Below, in pieces: positions 46,611-58,918 of a stretch of 64,000 bases of DNA. The position numbers were made by a program, and so were the translations under genes. How positions within the stretch are numbered: position 1 is the first letter of the stretch; every line of letters starts with the position of its first letter. The notes below the pieces were generated by a model that was given only the letters and a program-made list of their open reading frames with translations, was not told the origin of the DNA and did not search any database. Source of the stretch: Diorhabda sublineata (Eukaryota; Arthropoda; Insecta; Coleoptera; Chrysomelidae). Location of the stretch: the NCBI RefSeq assembly GCF_026230105.1, contig NC_079477.1:16993001-17057000 (forward strand), given 5' to 3'.

Positions 46611-47050
46611 AGTTCAATTTAAGACTCACCCAATTATTCACTATCTCATTTCTTTATTCACTCTATTACCTCATAGTCCACCCTACTCATATGTATCTCA
46701 TTTCTCTGTAAGGAAAGGGAATGATAGTAGATATATTAGAGTTGGCAGCACGTTCTCCAAAAAACATATCCTTTTTAACCCCATAGTAGTCACTCTATTG
46801 ATTCTATAAATCCGGAAACACATACTCCTCATGTCCTCATTCAAATCATATTCAACCTTAGATAAACTTCTGTAAAATAAATGAGTGAGCAGAAAAAACT
46901 AAGCTTTCAATCATGAACTCAAAAAAAGCACGGTGTAAGCTCACCCTGCTCTTTAAATCACTGCTACAATATTTTAAATACCGACATTTTTTCTCAATTA
47001 CACTTATACAGTGTGTCTACTTAAGTTGGAACCATATGAAAAACGTTTTT
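46611..47050. other. Region between BEL/Pao relic and next element
   Basis: Pyrimidine-rich at 46620-46870, possibly remains of the BEL/Pao 3' end or LTR, but no second copy exists here to prove it. Confidence 0.35.
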
Positions 47051-47330
47051 AGTGGTTTCATGAAAAAAAGTTATTTCTGATAAAAAGTTCTGCATGGTCC
47101 AAAAGTTAAAATGACACTATCAAATATTAATTTTTTAAAACAGTTTACGAGATTTTTCAAAAAATTTTAATTTTGTGCAAGAGTAAAGTATCTTTATTTT
47201 TCTGAAAAATGTTATAAAGTAAAGTTGTTTTGAATGAATAGTTATATTTAAATATACAATTACAGCCATTTATTATGAAAATTCAGGTTTTGTTATTATT
47301 TACTGATCATTACGTATTGATTATTCTGGC
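47051..47330 (+). repeat. Left long inverted repeat arm
   Basis: Reverse complement of 49205-49484 with scattered mismatches; shared blocks include catgcagaac, the run ttttggaccatg and ataaatggctgtaatt. Confidence 0.88.
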
Positions 47331-48328
47331 TTATAAACAATTTAACGCAATCTAGGATGCCCTGACATGAAGTATGTGTGAATGTCAGAGTGAGTTGTTG
47401 TTCATAACATTACAATAAAAATGGCAAATTTACTAAATCGTGAAGAAAAAATAGAACCTGTGTTAATTGTTGGAGAAAATTACAAAACAAATAGAGAGGC
47501 CGCAAATATTTTTAATAATAGACATCCGCATAGAAACATTAGGCATTCAACAGTTACCAAAATTTTAAATAAATTTAATGTTAGTGGTAGTATAAAAAAT
47601 AAATTTAAGAATAAACGTCGAAAACGGGTTGTGCATGAAGACACTGAATTTGAAGTGATGTTTTTTGTCGTAGAAATCCCAAAAATGTCATTAAGAAAAA
47701 GGACCTCTGCAATTCAATCAACTTCAGTTAGTAAAGATATAGTGGCAAATATTTTGAAAGGTAATAAATATCATGCATACAAACCGCAATTTTTACACAC
47801 GTTACTGCCAAGGTATTACGATATTCGTTTTGAATTCTGCGCTCCGATCCAAGGAAAGTTGGATGAAGGCCCGTTTTTTACAAGAACTTTAATATTTTCC
47901 GATGAGGCAACATTTTCTTAAAACGGAATCGTCCCATTACAAAATTGTCGCTGGTGGTCTAACAGTAATCCAAACTTTGTAATTAAAACTCGGAACTAAT
48001 ATCCTGTTAAAGCTTTTCTAATTGATAGAGTTTTTAATTTTACTATGTATAAGAAAATTTGAAACATTTTCATGGCTGATTTTTGTTTGCATTAGAGCTT
48101 GAGTCAACACAACTTAAGCATTTTATTTTCAAATAATCACCAGTAACATATCGATATAAGGGCAGGGAGATTTTAATTTTTTTTTTTAATTTTTAATTAA
48201 AACTGAAATGTTGATAATAACACATAATTCTTAATATTCTCAAACTCAAAGCATGTTAGCTTCTGGTAGAATTTTTTCATTATGGGTATGTTATGTTATT
48301 TGTTATGATGGGAAAAAAGTTTTTTTAT

Positions 48329-48590
48329 TCATTCTTTCTTTCTTTCATTATATATAAATGGGGTTCGTCTTCACATACTTTTACACTTTTTAGGCTAAAT
48401 AACATATTCGTACATATAAACAGTACGTTTTGTTTGTTTTTGATGATATTGCATGTTTCATTCTATTGATGTTAATTTTTATGTTTTGGCAATACAGTTC
48501 TTTCATTCACTATTTCTTCCTTCCATTACATACAAAGTTATTTCACATTTTGGCCTAAAGAATATGTTCATACATAGAAACACTATGGTG
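48329..48590. repeat. Diverged tandem pair inside the Tc1-like element
   Basis: 48329-48426 and 48499-48590 share ctttcatta, catattcgtacata/atgttcatacata and the ttttaggctaaa / tttggcctaaag blocks. They lie in the segment that interrupts the transposase. Confidence 0.6.
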
Positions 48591-49204
48591 TGGTGTGTAC
48601 TAAAATAAATTAGTTGTACCTTTTTTATGACATTCCTTAAATGCCGCACAATACTTACAATTATAAAATTATAAAATCAAGTAAGTGATTTCTCGCTCGA
48701 CTTTCCGTTACAAGAACGTATGACAATTTGTTTCCAACAAGACGGTGCTTCCATCCATAGTACATTAAACGTTAGAGTACTCCTTGCAAACATGTTTAAT
48801 GGGAAGGTGATTCACAGGTATTCAGAAATTTTTCGGCCTCCTAGGTCTGCTGACTTGACTCCCCTTGATTTTTTTATGGCGTTACTTAGAACAGCAGGTT
48901 TATCAGCGAGCGAGGACCATTTGATGACGTAGAGGATTATTTCTGAAGAATGCCAAAAAATTACTCCAAATATGTTACAGAAAGTAATACGAGAGTTTGA
49001 CAAAAGAACAATTAAATGTTTACAAAGAGAAGGTGGATATGTGGAAGCTGTAGGACATTGAATTAAAATTTAACTAAGTTTGTTTTTGTTTAATAAATAT
49101 TCTTTGTATGGATTTTTCAATTTCTACAATAAATAATTATTATGCATTCATAAATAGAAAAATTTATCATGTATTTAACAGGTAAGAGAGATAAATTTTA
49201 ACCC

Positions 49205-49484
49205 GCCAGAATAATTAAAACGTAATGATTAGTAAATAATCACAAAACCTAAATTTTCATAATAAATGGCTGTAATTGCATATTTGAATATAACTTTTAA
49301 TTCAAAACAACTTTCCTTTTTAACATTTTTCTGAAAAATTAATATACTTTACTCTTTCACAAAATTAAAATTTTTTGAAAAACCTTTTATACTGCTTCAA
49401 AAAATTGATATCTGATGGTTGCATTTCAACTTTTGGACCATGCAGAACTTTTAATCAGGAATAGCTTTTTTTCATAAAACCTCT
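49205..49484 (-). repeat. Right long inverted repeat arm
   Basis: Partner of 47051-47330. Similarity fades beyond 49484, where no counterpart of the left flank 47008-47050 is found. Confidence 0.88.
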
Positions 49485-51139
49485 ATTTTCTCTTGCCGTC
49501 ACGAGTGTCACATGTTTCAATTAAAATTTTTTGTGCATATTTATCAGAATCTTAATATTTGAAATTGGTCTCCGAAGATATTTGAGAGGAGATTATGAAT
49601 TTACTTGTGGATGTTACCATACCAATAATTAAGTCAGTGTAATTCATAGAAGATAAGAACGGTACACACAAGGGTAATACAAAAAATCAAGAACCACTTA
49701 AATTTACAAAATTTTCACTTTTAGTTATGTACTAACGATTTGACGCCCCATTTTTTTAGAAAGCTAAAGTACTTTCGAATATAATGTCTATTTTTTCCGT
49801 AAAATTTAAATGACAGTGACAAATTATTAGCTACTGATTGACATCAATAAAATGGCATGTCACTATTATGATGTGTTTTTATTCTCATACCATGGAAAAC
49901 ATGGAAAGCAAGTCTGTTGGAAGATTTGAAAAATTTATGAAAATTTTGATCTGGTTCTACTGTATCTTCAACGTAACCTTCCAATTTTCAATACATAGAA
50001 TTGTTGAAAATGGTTTTTGTTTTCAGGGGTAGATAATTTTCTCACAAATCTATTGATGTTACAACATGTAACGTTAACTTTCTTAAACAGGTTAACTCCT
50101 ATATTAGTGTCACTGGCATTTGTATGAACACTGTAAGGTTTTGAAACAGATATTTGGTTCGGGTTAAAGACTACCTAGAATATGTTGAAATTTATGTCAA
50201 TACCAATTTATTTTATAGATTATACGTTTAAAATCGCAGGGATATGCGATTTGTAGGATCATCTTCCGCACAAATTCCAGGTTGATTATGGTTTGGAAAT
50301 ATTTTTGTTGCTAGTTTTTAGCAATAATTAAATTAAAAATGATCAAAGTGTGGTACCTAGTCGTTGAAAGTGAAATTTTAAGCGTTTTTGCTTAACATAT
50401 GATACTTTAAATCCAAATTATATTCAAAAGTGCCATGTACATTTTAAATTTAACATTAACATGAATTTTATTAAACACCCAATATTTTTAAATATTTCAT
50501 TTTAGATTTAAAATTGTATTTATTATTAACCGTTTAAAATACAGTGACCATACAAACTTCAAAAAAAAAAACATTGAAATTTATTCCAAGCCGCAAGATA
50601 CAACGATTAGCTTCTAAAGATCATGAAATTTTTTAATTAGGAAAATTGGCCCTACTTATTTATATACAGAGCGGTATTTACCACTTTATATTTATAAATT
50701 TCATAATTTTTATCATTTCAATTCAACACACCCTGCATGCATACCTACTTATCTAATTCTAAATATATCCATCTAAAATATCTCAATTCAATCTAAGTTA
50801 ATTAAGTGTTTCAACAAATATTTTTTATTTCTATAACATTCTATCTTAAGTAACCTGACGGCTGATATTAATCGATTGTTTCCAATAACCCGGAACCACA
50901 TCAGAACACGGAACTTAGTTAAACGGAGATTGTTAAATAGATAAAGTATGTTCGGAAGAGTTTCCACAGTCAGGATTATGAGCAAAACAAATAGGTTCAA
51001 GAGAAGGGTAGGGTGTTCAGCAACTACTTATTTATACTAGTGTGAGCATTGCGTCCGAGCATCTTCCACTAGATTGGCAAAATCAGGTTTGTAGTTGAAA
51101 ATTTAAATTTAAAGGCTCCAATGTATAACCTTTGGTTAA
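49485..51139. other. Intergenic, nothing assigned
   Basis: AT-rich DNA, no recognised element. Confidence 0.5.
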
Positions 51140-52043
51140 CTGAGAATGGTGTTGTGTTTTTTGTTTGTTAGGAGTTCGAAAATGCTGATTCACATAAATA
51201 TATTGTTCAAGACATTTCTTCAAATTTGGATATTTCTCGGTGCAAACCAATGTTCAAAAATGTAGACCTGATGATTACATTTTATAAATATGTCGCTGCG
51301 CCGAGTAATAATTTCTGTTTGAAGTATCATGTGGTCCTTTTGAAATTTATCAGCAATTTTTGTAGCCAGTTCATGGATATCACTATGATAAATATAATTA
51401 TCGAACAGATAACTGATGAATTCCAGTATTTGCTGATTCTTTTTAAATCTCCAAAGCGAATTTTGAATTCTGATACCACTGCTTTTATGATCTTTGCTAA
51501 CTATGATAGATTGTTTGAAATACTGCAATAGAACTCATCATTTCTGATACTGTTTTCTTCTTGCCTTATAGTGCTAGATTTGGTTAGCTTAGTTTTCAAG
51601 AAAAATCGGTAAAAATGCTCAATCACAATGCGAGCCTAAATCACGCCAATGCTGATGATCATCACTATTCCCTTGAAGAAATTTTATTATTTCCTCGAAT
51701 ATATCTCGAAATATTTACAGAAACTTGATGCGATCAACGATCTTACATCGGTGTGCAATGTCAAATCTGGTTCCTTCTCACCTAATTGCTGTTTAAACAG
51801 TCGCCTTTGGAAAAACTTTCCTTTTATAGAATTTACAATCTTGAAATAAATATCTATTATATGTTTTGTGTTCATACTAGCCAGTAGCTACTCGTTGATA
51901 AATTATGCAGTGGTAGCTAATGAGGTCTGGAAAATCTTCGTCTTTTGGCAAAGAGCAATAAAACCATTCTGAATACCTGTCATTGCAGAAGCCTCCTTAT
52001 TGATTGATTTAATAAAAAGGTCTGATATATGTACTGAGTTCCG

Positions 52044-52133
<90 letters not shown>

Positions 52134-52430
52134 TCCCGAGTTTTTCTTATCAAGGAAATCATACTAAATAATTCTTCATCTGTCGAGAAATCTTCAAATA
52201 CCATCCGAATAAAACTAAATAATAGTTTAGTATCAGTGATGTCTGTTGACTCGTGAAGTTATATTTTGTATATATTGTTATATTTTTTCACTTATCGTTT
52301 ATATACGGTGCATCACAGTATTTCGAGATAGCTGTAAACTATATATATACATTTTTGCATTGGCTCGATAAACCGGCCTAAGAGTCCATTCCCAATGAAA
52401 AAAATCATATTCTACTCCATGTAAATTATT
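51140..52430 (-). pseudogene. hAT transposase relic 2, split by an AT microsatellite
   Basis: Minus strand, in order: LSRNTVMHRI near 52340, LHESTDITDTKLLFSFIRMV near 52258-52200 (catalytic DESTD, first D here His), FEDFSTDEELFSMISLIRKT near 52198-52142, then the AT repeat, then KEASAMTGIQNGFIALCQK near 51995-51940, QRRLFKQQLGEKEPDL and LHTDVR near 51810-51760 (HTDVRW). The dimerisation stretch YLCESAFSNS lies near 51200-51172. The residues that normally join the two halves (TTDGA region) are missing where the microsatellite stands. Terminal repeats not found. Confidence 0.83.
52047..52130. repeat. (AT)42 microsatellite
   Basis: 84 bases of uninterrupted AT inside the hAT relic. Confidence 0.97.
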
Positions 52431-52829
52431 TTTAATATTAGTAGTCAGACTTCCTTAAATGAGGAACAAGAAAATTTAGAGATACATAATGGCAATACAA
52501 ATCTTTGTATTGTAAACATGATAACCATAAATTTATTATAAATATCAATAGAATTTTTATTAGATGAAAAACTTTTAGCAACTAAAACTGGGTTTTGAAA
52601 GCAATCGGTTCCTGACTGAGTTCTAAAGTCGAAAAAGTTGCCTTAGTTTTCTGAGTTTGGGCAGTTAAGTTTCGATATTCTGTTCTTGACCGTTGATTGG
52701 AGTTAGCCCGAGGTCCGTACTCATTCAAATTATTTACAGCTAGGTATTCAGTTGATGAATATATCAAAGATGATTATAATGCGCTATATTTGATAGATTG
52801 AAAGATATTTTGAATTCAACGTAATGAAT

Positions 52830-53150
52830 CAGGTTTCATATACCAAAGTTCATCCATTCTTAAGATACCTTTTTTTGTAGAAATGAAAGGCTGACCCAGA
52901 ACTCAAATCCTCAAAATCTATCCAAGTGAACTTTGCGATAATAGGAGTTGAGTTTTTTGTGTGTACTAGCACCTCATGTAGCTTTATCCATCTATTCGCA
53001 GTAGATTTGTTGATTTCGTTTAGCAAGTTCTTCCTTTCAGCTTGATTTTCTTCTTGAGTGATCTCAAGTTCATAGTCAATTTTTAGTCCCTTGTTGTTAG
53101 CAACGTATTCTCCTTTTTATATTCTTATTCCTTGTATTTTGTCTTTAACA
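52830..53150 (-). other. Unassigned coding-like stretch
   Basis: Minus strand is open for about 80 codons without an ATG: KGLKIDYELEITQEENQAER, then NEINKSTANRWIKLHEVLVH and FTWIDFEDLSSGSAFHFY (53085-52855). Composition looks like real protein. It lies upstream of hAT relic 2 on the same strand, so it may be its N-terminal part or another element. I cannot name it. Confidence 0.3.
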
Positions 53151-55010
53151 TAATTTTCTCTATAATATCCTTTTACACTGTTTTTACATAACCTCAAAAT
53201 GTATGTTGAAAATCCAAATAACTGAATTTTTGATGTTTAATCTCTTAGAAAAATTTTTTTTTCACGAAATTTGGGAAAACTCACTTATTCATAGCACACT
53301 GTGTTTTTTGTTATAAAATTTTTATTTTTTATTCTTTGGCATTGTTTTGACTTCGAAAATGCACCCTAATTTTGAATTGAAAACTGTATCATCAAAATAT
53401 CTGCTTTTTCAAAATAGGTGCTAAGCTATTTGGTCGTTGAAGTATTTCTGGCGGTGTAAAAAACATACACATTACTACTTAAAAAATGGAAAAAACAAAA
53501 AACTCTAAACCGACAAATTTTTTTCTAAGCATTATGTACAAATTAGAACAATTATTAAAATTTACGTTTCATTTACTCGCAATATGTAAGATTCCATGAA
53601 GAACAAGAAAAAACATATCGCTAAAACATGAAGATTGTAAAAACATGCAAAAATAATTGTTCTTATATTGAATATAGTATTTAAATGGGATTTTATATAA
53701 AAAACAATATTGCTACAATCTTCGTATTACATTCACGTCATAGATAATATCATAATATGTAAATGTAAATCATACCAATGAATTTGTTCTCACAGTTAAT
53801 TTCATAGCTGTACCAAAAAATTTTGTACAATATTTCCAAAATTAATCTGTTTTTTGAAAATTTGCAATTTTTTTCACTCAAGGAATCTGTTCCGAGAATA
53901 TCTCAAAATTGTTCACAATGTTAAAAAAAATTCGTATTCGCGTCATCGATATTATTGGAAAATCAGATATATTGATAAAAGAGTTTTCGATTGAAAATTA
54001 GGGTGCTTCTTCTACATTAAGTCAAAGTGAGGTGAAAATATAAAGCTTTGAAACCAAAAATATTACAGTGTGATTGAGACATAAAAATGTATTTGTGTGT
54101 ATTCATATCAAATTTCTTAAAATTAAAATTTGAAAATGAAATATTTCATATTTGAAGGTTTTACATTGATTTTGATTGAAGTAGAATACTTCTAGTTTGG
54201 CCGGAAATCAAGAAAAACCTTCTTTTATCCGTAAAAACTCACCCCCTTCCACTCTCCGAACTCAGATCGCCTATTTATATTATATTTTCCACTATTTCCA
54301 ATGGGTTTCTGGCTACTATTATCTTTTTTTTACGATTTTCAAAAGCTTCAACCCTAGTTAAAATGCGACAGGTTACTTAATCTGAAATATTTCCGAATTT
54401 TTCTGAAGTATAATGGATATCTATATATAAATTGTCAGGTTCTAAAATTTATGTGGATTAACATAATTTAAATACTTTTCGTTGTGATATAAAATTCAAA
54501 ATAAATTAAATTTGAATAAGTTTAATATACAATATAAATTTTTAAGTTTTTGAACTTTTCATATATTTTAAATATCTTAAGTTGTTTTTGGTCCGTGCAT
54601 TAATTGATGTAGTGACAATTCTTAATTATATTTTACAGGGTGCTATTGCATATTATTATACCTATACCTTTGTTTATAGAATTGTGAGAACTATATTAGT
54701 AGTGTCTATATCTTTGTTGGATGTTGATAAATTTCTCCTCCCTTAGTATCACAAAACCATCTATCCAGCAACATAATATATCAACTGCAAGTGAAACTAA
54801 TAAAACATATATTTGGAACTATTATTCATTAGTTGAAGGACATTACTTCTCAAAATTGTTAACAAACTATGTGACTTCAACCTTGATATCATACGATGGT
54901 TATTACTCAAGTTTTAAGATATGGCAACACTGTTGTGAATATGTTAAATCTGACATTGCCATTATAAAACTTGACATTTTTAATGCTGAACGTACTCAAA
55001 GGTGTTGTCA
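53151..55010. other. Intergenic, nothing assigned
   Basis: Very AT-rich DNA. A 101-codon open frame at 54721-55026 runs into the mariner terminal repeat and is not recognised. Confidence 0.5.
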
Positions 55011-55972
55011 TACGAGTGCTATTTGAGTTGTTTACAGATACTTTAAACATTCATCTTGGTCAAAAAATGGAACTAAATCGTATGCGATGATTTTCTACTA
55101 CTTTCGACATGGATTAACTCGCTTCGACTTTTGGTGATGAAGCGATCGTGGTCGCACTTCTTTATAGGATGAATTTGATGAAGGTCGTCCAAAATCGGCT
55201 GTTGTGCCGGAAAATATCGACATTGCAAGATCATTATGTGACATACCGTGAGATAAATGATACTTAGAGATTACTTAAACTCGCATATATTCAATGTTGC
55301 TTGAACATTCATTTGTTGCTCTCTTTGGATACCGCATAACTTAAAAAAAGCTCGTATCGATTGGTGCAAAAAAATACTGAAAAAATACAATCGCGGTGCT
55401 CCAAAAAACGTATATAAAATCGTGACAGATGACGAATCACAATCATTTTTCAAGAAGAGCCAAATCCAACAAAAGTTGTTCGTGCTCTAAGCACAAATGG
55501 TCGCCTTTTTTCGAAATAACTGGGCATGTCGCCACCTTTCCATTAAAGTAACGTAGAATGGTCAATTCTGGATAATGCCCCAGCATTTGTTTGCCAGCAG
55601 TGCTAGAAAAAATCCGGGAAAACAATTTCAGAAGACGAATCATTTTCCACCACGACAATGCGTGCTCTCACATATCATTTCAAACAACAACGCTTTTGAA
55701 CAGACAAATAATCGTATTTATAGTTCATCGGCCGTATAGTCCTTGTTTGGTTCTCAATGATATCTTCTTATTCCTACAGATCAAATATAAAATGTTAGGT
55801 CAACGTTTTTATGTACACGAAGAAGCGGTTGGTGCGTTCAAGTCACAAAAAATACTTTGACAATTGATTTAAACGCATGCAAAAGTGTATTTTGAAAAAC
55901 AATTTAGCCATATCCAATCATAAATATTTGTTTTTATTTGTCTATCTCAAAACTTGAATAGCAACCCTCGTA
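55011..55972 (+). mobile_element. Mariner element with both terminal repeats, disabled
   Basis: The 5' terminus TACGAGTGCTATTTGAGTTG (55011) pairs with the 3' terminus, which in reverse complement reads TACGAGGGTTGCTATTCAAG (from 55972). TA dinucleotides stand at both ends, as expected for the target site. In between: WCKKILKKYNRGA and KIVTDDES near 55360-55440, EEPNPTKVVRALS-like sequence near 55455-55490, RRRIIFHHDNACSH near 55634-55675 and YSPCLVLND near 55735-55761. At about 960 bp it is shorter than the usual 1.3 kb, and the N-terminal region is largely absent. Frameshifts and stops remain. Confidence 0.85.
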
Positions 55973-56979
55973 TACGTAGAAATTATTCAAATGCGTTTGA
56001 AACTTTTGAAATTAATGTGCATTCTCATGTCTCCCGAATTGTCAATTTTGAAGCAGTTTACGGAAAGAAGAGGAAAATATCTTTATTCATTAATAATAAT
56101 TGGAAAATTAATGCAAAATTTATAGCGAAATTCTTTTCTCATTTTTTGTTTCAAAGTTCTAAGATGAAAGATAGACTGAAATTTCTCTAATTTGCTTCAA
56201 GGATATACAGTTTTCGCATTATGTAAATTTGCTCACAGGAAAAAATATTATTTTCACATTGAACAGTTTAATATTTTGAAATACATTCAATAATCTATTA
56301 GGTTTAGAAACAGTTATCCTCATTTGATATTAGAGACGTTATGTTAACGCCACTGGTCACAGTTAATGAAGTTTAAAACGTCTAATTTCTCAATTTCTAA
56401 TAGATCATTACTATTCTGTTTAAATATGTTTTACCTCTAAACTTTTTTTACAGTTACCATACTTAGTTATATTAGTTACGATAGACATTGAATCGGATGC
56501 GATATATAAAAATTTTCAATATTATGCTTTGCTGAATTGAATTTGGAATATCACGTAGAATTATTATTAGAATTGAAATAATCATTTACAGTATAGATAC
56601 ATACATTATTAAATAGAAGAGTAGTTGATTCATTTGACAGTGACAATTATCAGATTGTTATAGCTATCTTATTAGACCATTAATAGTTGAAGTCAAACAA
56701 GATGGGAGTGTGAGTATGTCGGATTGTATAGATCATCGGACTCTATAGATCAGCATTGTCTGCTATAAAAGAGACTTATCTCAAAAGAATGTAATGTCCT
56801 ATTTCAAGTGCCATAAAAACTGTAATATTAAATTTGAGTATGGCATTTATTTGGATTAAGGGTGATCTGATTTTCAACTTCTAATCTAAACAAACTCAGA
56901 CCAATACGATTTATGGTGTTTTCGAGATTTAATAACTAAAGAAAATGGGTTAAAAATACAAGCAAATCGCAACACGTGA
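55973..56979. other. Intergenic, nothing assigned
   Basis: AT-rich DNA with no motif. Confidence 0.5.
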
Positions 56980-57039
56980 AGTGAAATATCGTAAGTCAAG
57001 AAAAAAGTACAGAACGACACAAGCAGAGTCGCCAAGTCT

Positions 57040-57170
57040 AAATAACTACAGGATCGGATTCTTCAACAAATTGGAATATACAGTAACGAAAAAGCCGATC
57101 TATTGGCGAAAGATTCAGTACTTAAAAGAGTTTTTTCTAGCGTATAAATTGGAAAAGAAGTGATTAATTC
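57040..57170 (+). pseudogene. LINE RNase H-like scrap
   Basis: One frame reads IGIYSNEKADLLAKDSVLKR (about 57071-57130), resembling the 'H.GI.GNE.AD.LAK' motif of the RNase H domain in Jockey/I/R1-type LINEs. No other LINE motif is attached. Confidence 0.5.
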
Positions 57171-58640
57171 AATAAAAGATAAAATGGAGGAAAAACTGAC
57201 ATATTTTCAAGTTTAATGAACCTTACTCTCACTTTAAAATTACATTTTTAATTACACAAGTCTAAAATTTTATCCTCCAAGTATATTTAAAATGAAGACT
57301 AGTCATGAAAGTCCATCTGCTAAGCCATCGTTTGTGAAAAAAACTACTCGCTACCTTTTAACCTCAATCACCTTTTATGCATAGGTAACCGTCATACTTT
57401 AAATCTATTTGTAAATTTCATCAATGATATTAAAATTGAAAAATTTTGATGGATTTGCCTCTAAGCCATTTTCTTTCACACTCACCAGTTATAGCAATGT
57501 GAGAAGTTTGTAGGTGGAGGTTGTGATAATTGATTATTTTGGTATGAAGTTATTAGCCATATTGCGTGAGGGGCAAATAAATATAACTTTATATCTTTAC
57601 GAAAAAACTGGTCATCATTGAAGGAAAATGCTTTCGTTATGTTCAGTGGTAGTATGTTATAGGAGAGCGGAAAAGCATCAAGTGTATTTTTTTTAATTTT
57701 TGCTGTAATAAAAGATTCCGGTGAAAAATGTATTTCAAAGGTACTTTCTGACTCATCCCTAGTAATTTCCTCAAGTTAACACTGCTTAATGTTACGTTAG
57801 TCGACGAGGAGCCTGATCATAGGACTTTGAGATGTATTTTTTTGATATATTATATTCTGACTAGACTTCTTGGAAGCTATATTGAAGAATAAACCACAAT
57901 AAAAGCAAAAGATTTCATAATTGCACACCGAACTACACGTTTTTATTTGTAAACTCACCATAGTGTGGCCCCTGTAATAAGTTGTGACCTTAATTGATCA
58001 ATAAAAATAATTCGACTATTGTATTTACTACGAGAAGCAAATAATACATTAACGAACATGAGAAGAAAAAATTTGGAGAGACAAATATACTACATAATAG
58101 AATATTAAGATTGAAGCTTTGATGGATTAATTGAAGTAATAATAATAAGAAAAATATAAAGGCTTAAATAGTTGCAAATAAAGAAGCAAATTAACAAATA
58201 GAAATTGGAATAGAACTCGAGGTATTTGATAATGTGATTGGATCGGAATGACATCTTCTGGTGAATATAGTTTAGTTTGATTAGTTGTAGATAATTGGAT
58301 TGAAGTATTAAAAATTGAATCTCCATCCTCATTCAACACATTAAGCGCCTTGACGTTGCCTTTTGAAATTGGAACTTGCGTGGACCGTTGAACCATGGTT
58401 ATCATGTGTATCATGGTCCAGAGGAATTACCAATTTTTATTTGGACTGCAAAATTTATTTTTACATAAATATGAAATTCCTGGGACAAAATAAAATGTAT
58501 GTTGTATAATAAGTGTTTATTTTTTCATTTTGTGAATACAAATAAAGCTGAAAACTAAGTGTATTTTAAGCTGAAACAGTCCAGACACATTGGTGGTTCT
58601 CCTACATACCCAACACAAAACGTGAATTTTTTTGTTTGAT
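57171..58640. other. Intergenic, nothing assigned
   Basis: AT-rich. A minus-strand open frame at 58127-58414 starts after an acceptor-like tttgcag but shows no family motif and no good donor. Confidence 0.45.
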
Positions 58641-58654
58641 TCTGATCTGCCTTC

Positions 58655-58918
58655 CTCCTATTTCTATTGCAGTTGTAAGTAGTAATACAAAAGCTAGTAC
58701 CACTTTAATCATTTACGTAAAAGTTTGCCGTAGGCACCTGTGTTATCAGGAATATTATCAATTACTTTACCTTTATTATAATCTAAAATCATTTTTGGTT
58801 CTAGCTTTGTTCTTCTTCTATATCTACTACTAGTTGCTCTGTTAAATATATCGTGGACTAAAGTCACGACGGGACCAACACTCCAGTGATGGCATTTGAA
58901 TCGTACCATGACCACCGC
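58655..58918 (-). pseudogene. piggyBac-like transposase fragment
   Basis: The minus-strand frame contains KLEPKMILDYNKGKVIDNIP and then TGAYGKLLRK, matching the piggyBac stretch 'KP.MI.DYNKTKGGVD..D...GTY...RKT.RWP'. The preceding part (VMVRFKCHHWSVGPVVTLVH) fits 'W.D.K.V..LST.H'. Only this one region is visible, without terminal repeats. Confidence 0.6.

Larger units (their letters stand above)
47051..49484 (+). mobile_element. IS630-Tc1-mariner element with 280-bp inverted repeats
   Basis: Two inverted arms (47051-47330 and 49205-49484) flank a transposase relic. The N-terminal 166 codons (47421-47921) open MANLLNREEKIEPVLIVGEN and carry TNREAANIFNNRHPHRN, then a helix-turn-helix and end IFSDEATFS (second-domain D-E). 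NGIVPLQNCRWW follows in another frame. The C-terminal part at 48720-49060 has FQQDGASIHS and PPRSADLTPLDFF, the QDGAP.H and PPRSPDLTPLDFF motifs of this group. About 700 bp between 48020 and 48720 is unrelated. Confidence 0.85.

Noticed and set aside
51980..52204. Open frame with a long Tyr-Ile run
   Set aside because: The run is the translated AT microsatellite; the ends are real hAT sequence, but the ORF as a whole is not a protein.
58127..58414. Minus-strand frame after an acceptor-like tttgcag
   Set aside because: An in-frame stop precedes its ATG, no good donor follows and no family motif is present. I left it out as a gene.
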